The translations under genes and the position numbers were made by a program. A stretch of 64,000 nucleotides of DNA from Epiperipatus broadwayi (lineage: Eukaryota > Onychophora > Udeonychophora > Euonychophora > Peripatidae): NCBI GenBank assembly GCA_028023455.1, contig JAQFVV010012416.1, positions 8,687,967-8,751,966 on the forward strand, read 5' to 3'. Positions within the stretch are counted from its first letter, which is position 1, and the number at the start of each line of letters is the position of its first letter. Below, piece by piece: positions 59,090 through 64,000 of this stretch. The notes under the pieces were generated by a model. The model searched no databases. It was given only the letters and a program-made list of their open reading frames with translations, and had not been told where the DNA came from.

Positions 59090-59625
59090 ATAAAATGTCT
59101 GATAATTAAAAATTATTGTAATAACAATAAAAATAATAAATATAATAGTAATTAACTATTATATACAGTCTTTCAATCTGCAAAAGTACTTTCATTTAAT
59201 TTCTTAACCCTCCTCAACTGCTGTTAAATTCAAAAAACACAATGGAAGCAAACATCATCAACTCAAATCCCATGAATCCCGAATTTTAACATTAGCAGTT
59301 TGTCTATTAATTATGTTCATTTTATTTCTAGTTATTAAAATTGCCTCCTTAATTTTTGTTTTATTTTGGTTTCTTTCTTCATAAAAAATCTTAACAATTT
59401 CAATATTAAACTTAAATTTATATTTACTTGTCCATTCATGATCCAAGAAAACTGAAGCAGACATTAATTCATCATTATTTTTACTTTTTACATGCAGTTG
59501 AAGAGGGTTAAGGAATTAACCAAAAGTACTAATGTGGATTAAAAGACTGGATGTAATAGTTAATTATCATTATATTTATTATTTGTATTGTTATTATGTA
59601 TACATTTAGATATGTGTTTAATGTA
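59090..59625 (-). mobile_element. Penelope-like C-terminal fragment between inverted repeats
   Basis: Inverted arms of about 110 bp: AATAATAAATATAATA, TAATTAACTATTA and TTAACCCTCCTCAACTGC (about 59110-59222) pair with GCAGTTGAAGAGGGTTAA, TAATAGTTAATTA and ATATTTATTATT (about 59496-59585). Between them the minus-strand ORF 59464-59258 contains VFLDHEWTSKYK, RNQNKTKIKEAILITRNK and IINRQTANVKI. This matches the end of GIY-YIG Penelope-like proteins (D.....N...RKIKEAI.I......INR). Inverted terminal sequences are known in that element class. Confidence 0.55.
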
Positions 59626-60292
59626 TATTAGTCTTTTACATTAAGAAAATTTTATGATCCTCAGTCAAAGAATTCAGTTTAAATCTTTTAAAAAACATCC
59701 CATCCACAGACATAGAAATCCTCATCACAGAAATCTTATTCATGTATGCTAAGGATAATATGTCTGAAGAATTGTGTAGTATGAATTAAAGTCTTTTATT
59801 AAATATTTTATTAAGTAGATATCCAATCATAGGTGAAGAAAGATTAATAAATGTTTTGTATTTCATTTTATGGTTGATTTTTTTTAAAAAAATTCCTTTG
59901 AGAAACAAATTAAAATAATGAGTGTCACACAAGTAGCTGTTTATAGCTGCTAAGTCTTTTTAAAATTTCAACCAACTCTCATAATTCTTTAGCTATGATT
60001 GGATAAATGTCTGATAACATATCTAATGGATTAACTTTAATTCACACACCATCTTATTATTACTTGAGCCATAACATCCTGGGACACTATTTTTCAGGAG
60101 AGGATTTCTGTGTCTACAGATGAAACCATTTTAAATAATTTTAAATAGAATTCTCTTATTGCTGATCATAATAAATTCTTAATGTGGATGATTAAGACAT
60201 ATGTATATCCAAAACAAATGTCTTTAACTTCATCTTTTAAACATGAACATTTTCATCTGCACAAAAATAATTTCTTAACTTTATATTCTCTT

Positions 60293-60330
<38 letters not shown>
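60293..60330. repeat. (TG)n microsatellite
   Basis: About 18 uninterrupted TG units, about 245 bp upstream of TH exon C. Confidence 0.95.
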
Positions 60331-60332
<2 letters not shown>

Positions 60333-60575
60333 GCATTAGGTGACGCAAATCTAATTTCAGAACTCAATGTTAAAAACATGTGGCACAAGTTATAAATGTT
60401 CAAATATCCTTAATCATACATACAATGTAAAAACTGGTCATAGCTAAAGAATTTTTAGAGTAAACAAACTCTGGACAAATGAGAAATAGTTATATAAGTA
60501 GTAAATGATTTTATTTCAAAATAATATTGTTCTAAATACTCTGTATTTTAAAATAATAATAATATATATTTTTAG

Positions 60576-60702
60576 AGATTGTGTTCACGAACTACTGGGT
60601 CATGTGCCTTTACTTGCGGATCCTTCCTTTGCCCAATTTTCTCAAGAAATAGGTTTAGCGTCTCTAGGAGCATCTAATGAAGAAATTGAAAAACTTTCAA
60701 CG
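60576..60702 (+). CDS. TH: Tyrosine hydroxylase, internal exon C
   Basis: This 127-nt exon completes the split CC|A (Pro) codon and then reads [40 protein letters not shown] and ST. It contains two of the three non-heme iron ligands, the histidines of HELLGH (His331 and His336 in rat numbering). The third, Glu376, should be encoded seven residues into the next exon, outside the window. [11 protein letters not shown] is the TH form; phenylalanine and tryptophan hydroxylases differ here. The acceptor is AG at 60574-60575 with a weak, A-rich tract. The donor is GTAAAT at 60703 and leaves phase 0. From memory, 127 nt equals the sum of two vertebrate exons (70 and 57 nt), so this lineage lacks that intron or lost it. 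Confidence 0.96.
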
Positions 60703-61095
60703 GTAAATTAATATCATTAATGAGAAATGCATATGTATGTATTAAATACTGCCTAACACTACAATAGCAATTAACACTACAATAGCAATTATAAATAAAA
60801 TATAAGTTCATATAACTACAATACTAGTCAAAACAACAACATTTTATTAAAATTCTCCCACAACTATGATTTCAACTATTAACAAATAGATCTTTTCAAG
60901 TAAAATTCAACTAAATCTACAACACATATAGACCAAACAAAATAGCCTTCCCATCATTCACTTCAAAAACCAACTTCCTTTAACATCAACAAATATCTTC
61001 ATGAGAATGATGGCCTCAGATTCACAAAATATTATCATCAAAGTTTCTTTTACTTTCAATTCACTTTTTTCATAAAAAACAACTTTTGCATTGTC

Positions 61096-61735
61096 AAAAT
61101 AATATTTTATGACATGTTTTCAGTTCATAAATATATAAAGCTGAGTTTTGATATCTATTTTTAATTACTTTTATGAACTTTAATTTTTTCATTAAGACTT
61201 AATTTACTCTGACTTATATAAATTTTATGACAACTGCAAGAAATCTTATAAATTATCTCAGGAATAGATTTGCAATCAATTGACTGCTTTGAACTATTTC
61301 ATAATGAATTTAAATTCAGGCCTTTTTTCCAGTTAACTTTTATACTACTAATAAAAAACTATTTTTATAAATCAATTTACTAATTGATGCCTTATATGGT
61401 GTGAATAAAGAGTTTATTTATTTCCCATATAACAGATCAATTAGTAAATTGATTTATAAAAATATTTTTTTATTGGGTGGTATGAAAGTGGCCTGGAAGA
61501 AAGTCCTGAATTAAATTCATTACTAAATAGTTCAAAACAGTCAACTGATTGCAAATCTAGTCCTGGGGTAGTTTGTAAGATATCTTATAGTTGTATCATA
61601 AAATTTATTTAAGTCAAAGTAATTAAGTCTTAATGAAAGAGTTAAAATTCATAAGAGTAGAGTTAAAAAACAGATATCAAAACTCAGCTTTGTATATTCA
61701 TGAACTGAATACAGGTCATAAAATATTATTTGGCA
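61096..61735. repeat. 640-bp foldback repeat (MITE-like)
   Basis: Arms of nearly 300 bp are inverted around a loop at about 61390-61437. Examples: AATAATATTTTATGAC near 61100 with GTCATAAAATATTATTT near 61713; AAATCAATTTACTAATTGAT near 61367 with ATCAATTAGTAAATTGATTT near 61435. Similarity is around 85 percent by eye. Ends read TTGTCAAAATAATATT and AATATTATTTGGCA. It begins about 395 bp after TH exon C. Confidence 0.85.
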
Positions 61736-62123
61736 CTGCAGAGATCTTTTAAGAAAGAAATGAATTGGAAAGAAGAGTAAAAAAAACTTTTGAGATAAAC
61801 TTTTTTGAATCTGAGGCCATCAATCTCATGAAGATATCCTTGGATGCTAAAGAAAGTTGTTTTTTGAAGAGAATGATGGGAATGCTATTTTTTGGATATA
61901 TATATTATTATGAATTGAAAATGTGTGCTGTATTTATTAATAGATAAAATCATGGATGTTGAAGAATTTTAGTATTGTCGTTTTGGGATATATATATATA
62001 TTCAAATCAGACGTCTGTCGTCGTTACAATATATATATATATTCAAATCACTAATTATAATGTTAAGATATTTCATCAATACCCTCATAAAACAATATAA
62101 ATTCTGAACTTCAAACAGCTTGT

Positions 62124-62633
62124 TTGAATTTCAGAAATTTATATTTGTTCACAGAGGATGTTGCTGAAGTAGTGGGAGAAATGCAAGGAGGTTTTCAACT
62201 GGATAGGTGTATAGGAGATATTTTATTTGTAGTCACACAACTTATAGATATGAGTAGAAATATAGGTAGACAGTTATATATGGTCTTTATAGTTATAGAG
62301 AAGACATATGATAGAATAAATAGAAATAGATTATGGATAAGTTTAGTAAATTTGGAAATGAATGGAACTTTAGTGGATCTTATTAAAAGATTGTATGAAA
62401 ATAATTACTATCTGTATTATTTAGAAAATATAGAATCAGTTAGAGTTAAAAGTGGGATGGGACTAAAGCAAGCATGCCCTATATCACCTATTTTGTTTTT
62501 GTTATATTTGAGAGAAATGGAGAGAGCAATAGAAAGACTAGGAAGAGGGATACAGATATCATTAATAGTTGGCAATGGAGTGTATATATTATTATGTCTT
62601 TTATTTGCTGATGATGAAGAAGTGAAGATATGA
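62124..62633 (+). pseudogene. LINE-A reverse transcriptase, partial and mutated
   Basis: A 169-codon frame homologous to 37378-38007. Motif A has become FIVIEKTYDRIN: the first catalytic aspartate is replaced by valine. Motif B is GLKQACPISPILFLLYL. Motif C is LFADD, followed directly by a deletion that fuses it to EEVKI. The protein would be inactive even if translated. Confidence 0.8.
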
Positions 62634-63897
62634 AAGTTATGCTGAAGACATGCACAAGGGTGGGTAAAGAGATGGGGATTAAATTTAGTGAAAAAAGATC
62701 AAAAATAAAGATAATAAATACTAGGTAAAGAGAAGTGAAAGAATTTTTATTGGGGGATTTAAATGTGATAAATAGGTATAACTATTTGGGAATCATCTTA
62801 ATTAATCAGAGAAATTGCTTGGATGAATGGGAGAAAAAATTGATAAATGAAGCAAAGATAAAAAAAGAGACTGATAAAGAAATTAACAATGTTTACATAT
62901 AATAAATATGATGTGGCAAGGATTGTATAAAAGGGAGTGGCAATAGCAGGGTTAACATATGATAACAATGCTTTATGCATTAGTAAAGAGATGTTAGATT
63001 ACTTAGAAAAAGTACAAAGAGAAATAGGAAGACATGCAGTAGATGCAGATGTGCAAATGACAAAGGAGGCAATTCAAAAAGAAATGGGATGATTATGTTT
63101 TTATATGAGAGATGCAAAAAACAAAATGATAATTTATGGATAGTAAGAGAATAGCCAAAATAGTATTTCATTTGGTTATGAGTAAAGGACAGGCATCAAG
63201 ATTGATAAAACGGTAGTATGATATGCAAAAGATTTGGATAAAGATTTTATGCTAGTATACTTATACAAAAAGTGGGATAATTGTTTTAAGAGAATTGTTG
63301 AGTGTTATAGTGGCAAGGAATGGGATAGAAGAATAGATGCATTAATAAAAAAAATAGGGAGTTGGAGAGATAGAGAACTACTATGGAGAGTTAAAGGAGT
63401 TTAAATATATATAGAAGTAAACATAATATTTGGGTGTGAGTTAATTTATGATAACAGCAAGGAAAGTAATTTACTGTTTAAAGCTCAAACGGGATCATTA
63501 GCAACAAGGGAATATACACGTAAATAGAGAAATGTGGGTGATTTCGTTTGCAAGTTATATATGATTAGGCATATGTTAATTAAATGTAAATGCTTACAAA
63601 CAAAAAAAGTACAAATAGTGAAGTTGTAAATATAGACAAAGTGATTATACAGAAAGTGGGTCCTTGGTTTTTATGTTGAGGTTGGAAAAAGATAAGGGGA
63701 TTTAGATATAAAGACCATAGAATGGACAAAGATAGTGTTGTGGAAATGGGAATGGAACAAGATAGAGAAGAATATGGGAAAAACTTAGGGTGGTGAATGG
63801 AAAGGAAAGGTAAGGTGGTTAATAGGTCTCTCTGGCATAGTGGCTGAGAGATTCCTGACTCCAAGAAAGGAGAAGCCATAGTGCATCGCATCACATC
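62150..63897 (+). mobile_element. LINE-A copy 6
   Basis: Begins in the reverse-transcriptase domain at the same region as copy 5 (VVGEMQGGF) and ends GTGCATCGCATCACATCG. The zinc-knuckle region near 63545-63590 is eroded. Frameshifts occur from 62633 on. Confidence 0.85.
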
Positions 63898-64000
63898 GTG
63901 ATTAGTGATTTGAATTTTCTATCTATTTCAGCTTGCAATATGCATTATATTTTTATACACACATATATATATAATTCAACTTGATCTATTCAATATTGAA

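Noticed and set aside
60040-60330. Possible extra TH exon upstream of exon C
   Set aside because: Exons B and C already join without missing residues, so no exon is expected between them, and no conserved hydroxylase residues were found.
61998-62030. TCTGTCGTCGTTACA next to (TA)n, resembling an element E terminus
   Set aside because: Only about 20 bp match and nothing of the LTR body is present; could be chance or a tiny remnant.

Overview
The window is intronic DNA from an AT-rich, repeat-dense animal genome. Its only host gene is tyrosine hydroxylase (TH), represented by three internal plus-strand exons: 1679-1824, 18575-18710 and 60576-60702. They splice in frame (phases 2, 1, 2, 0) and together encode about 135 consecutive residues of the catalytic domain, including two of the three iron-ligand residues. 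The start of the gene, the third iron ligand and the C-terminus lie outside the window. The two complete introns are about 16.75 kb and 41.9 kb. The exon residues favour TH over phenylalanine or tryptophan hydroxylase and look invertebrate. Intron size and repeat content would suit a mollusc, possibly a cephalopod, but this is inference.

Almost everything else is transposable-element debris. (1) LINE-A is a non-LTR element with a short CATCA-type 3' tail, present as six degenerate copies (13383-14460, 20190-21415, 26741-27752 minus, 37075-37141, 37141-39173, 62150-63897). (2) A frameshifted RTE-like LINE lies at 55375-58285. (3) An older LINE is split by LINE-A copy 1 (endonuclease remnant 12420-13040, reverse-transcriptase remnant 14480-14705). 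(4) Large TG...CA repeats interpreted as LTRs or solo LTRs are present: element E (3329-8348), element D (41396-50455, inserted into a C-family copy), the C-family solos (32974-36021 and 40113-41395 plus 50456-52314) and a divergent D-like copy (30228-32940). Neither E nor D carries a recognisable gag or pol gene. (5) Penelope-like GIY-YIG endonuclease fragments lie near 29874, 36480 and 59258. (6) There are several foldback (palindromic) elements and a terminal-inverted-repeat element (21838-23095) that carries a telomere-like minisatellite.

The most interesting system is a set of two repeat families that carry hammerhead ribozyme motifs. Family F is a long hairpin with a tail of about 55 nt ending in TTTAGTGGTTTA. 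Four copies are flanked by 13-15 bp direct repeats, and one has a matching empty site elsewhere in the window. Each full hairpin arm carries a type I hammerhead motif with a very short stem III. Family G is a SINE-like repeat with a B-box-like tRNA sequence and a different hammerhead with a 5-bp stem II. The direct repeats suggest RNA-mediated insertion, and the nearby Penelope-like fragments suggest a possible source of the machinery; both links are inference.

Stretches not listed were read and are AT-rich intron with no recognisable gene, RNA gene or element.
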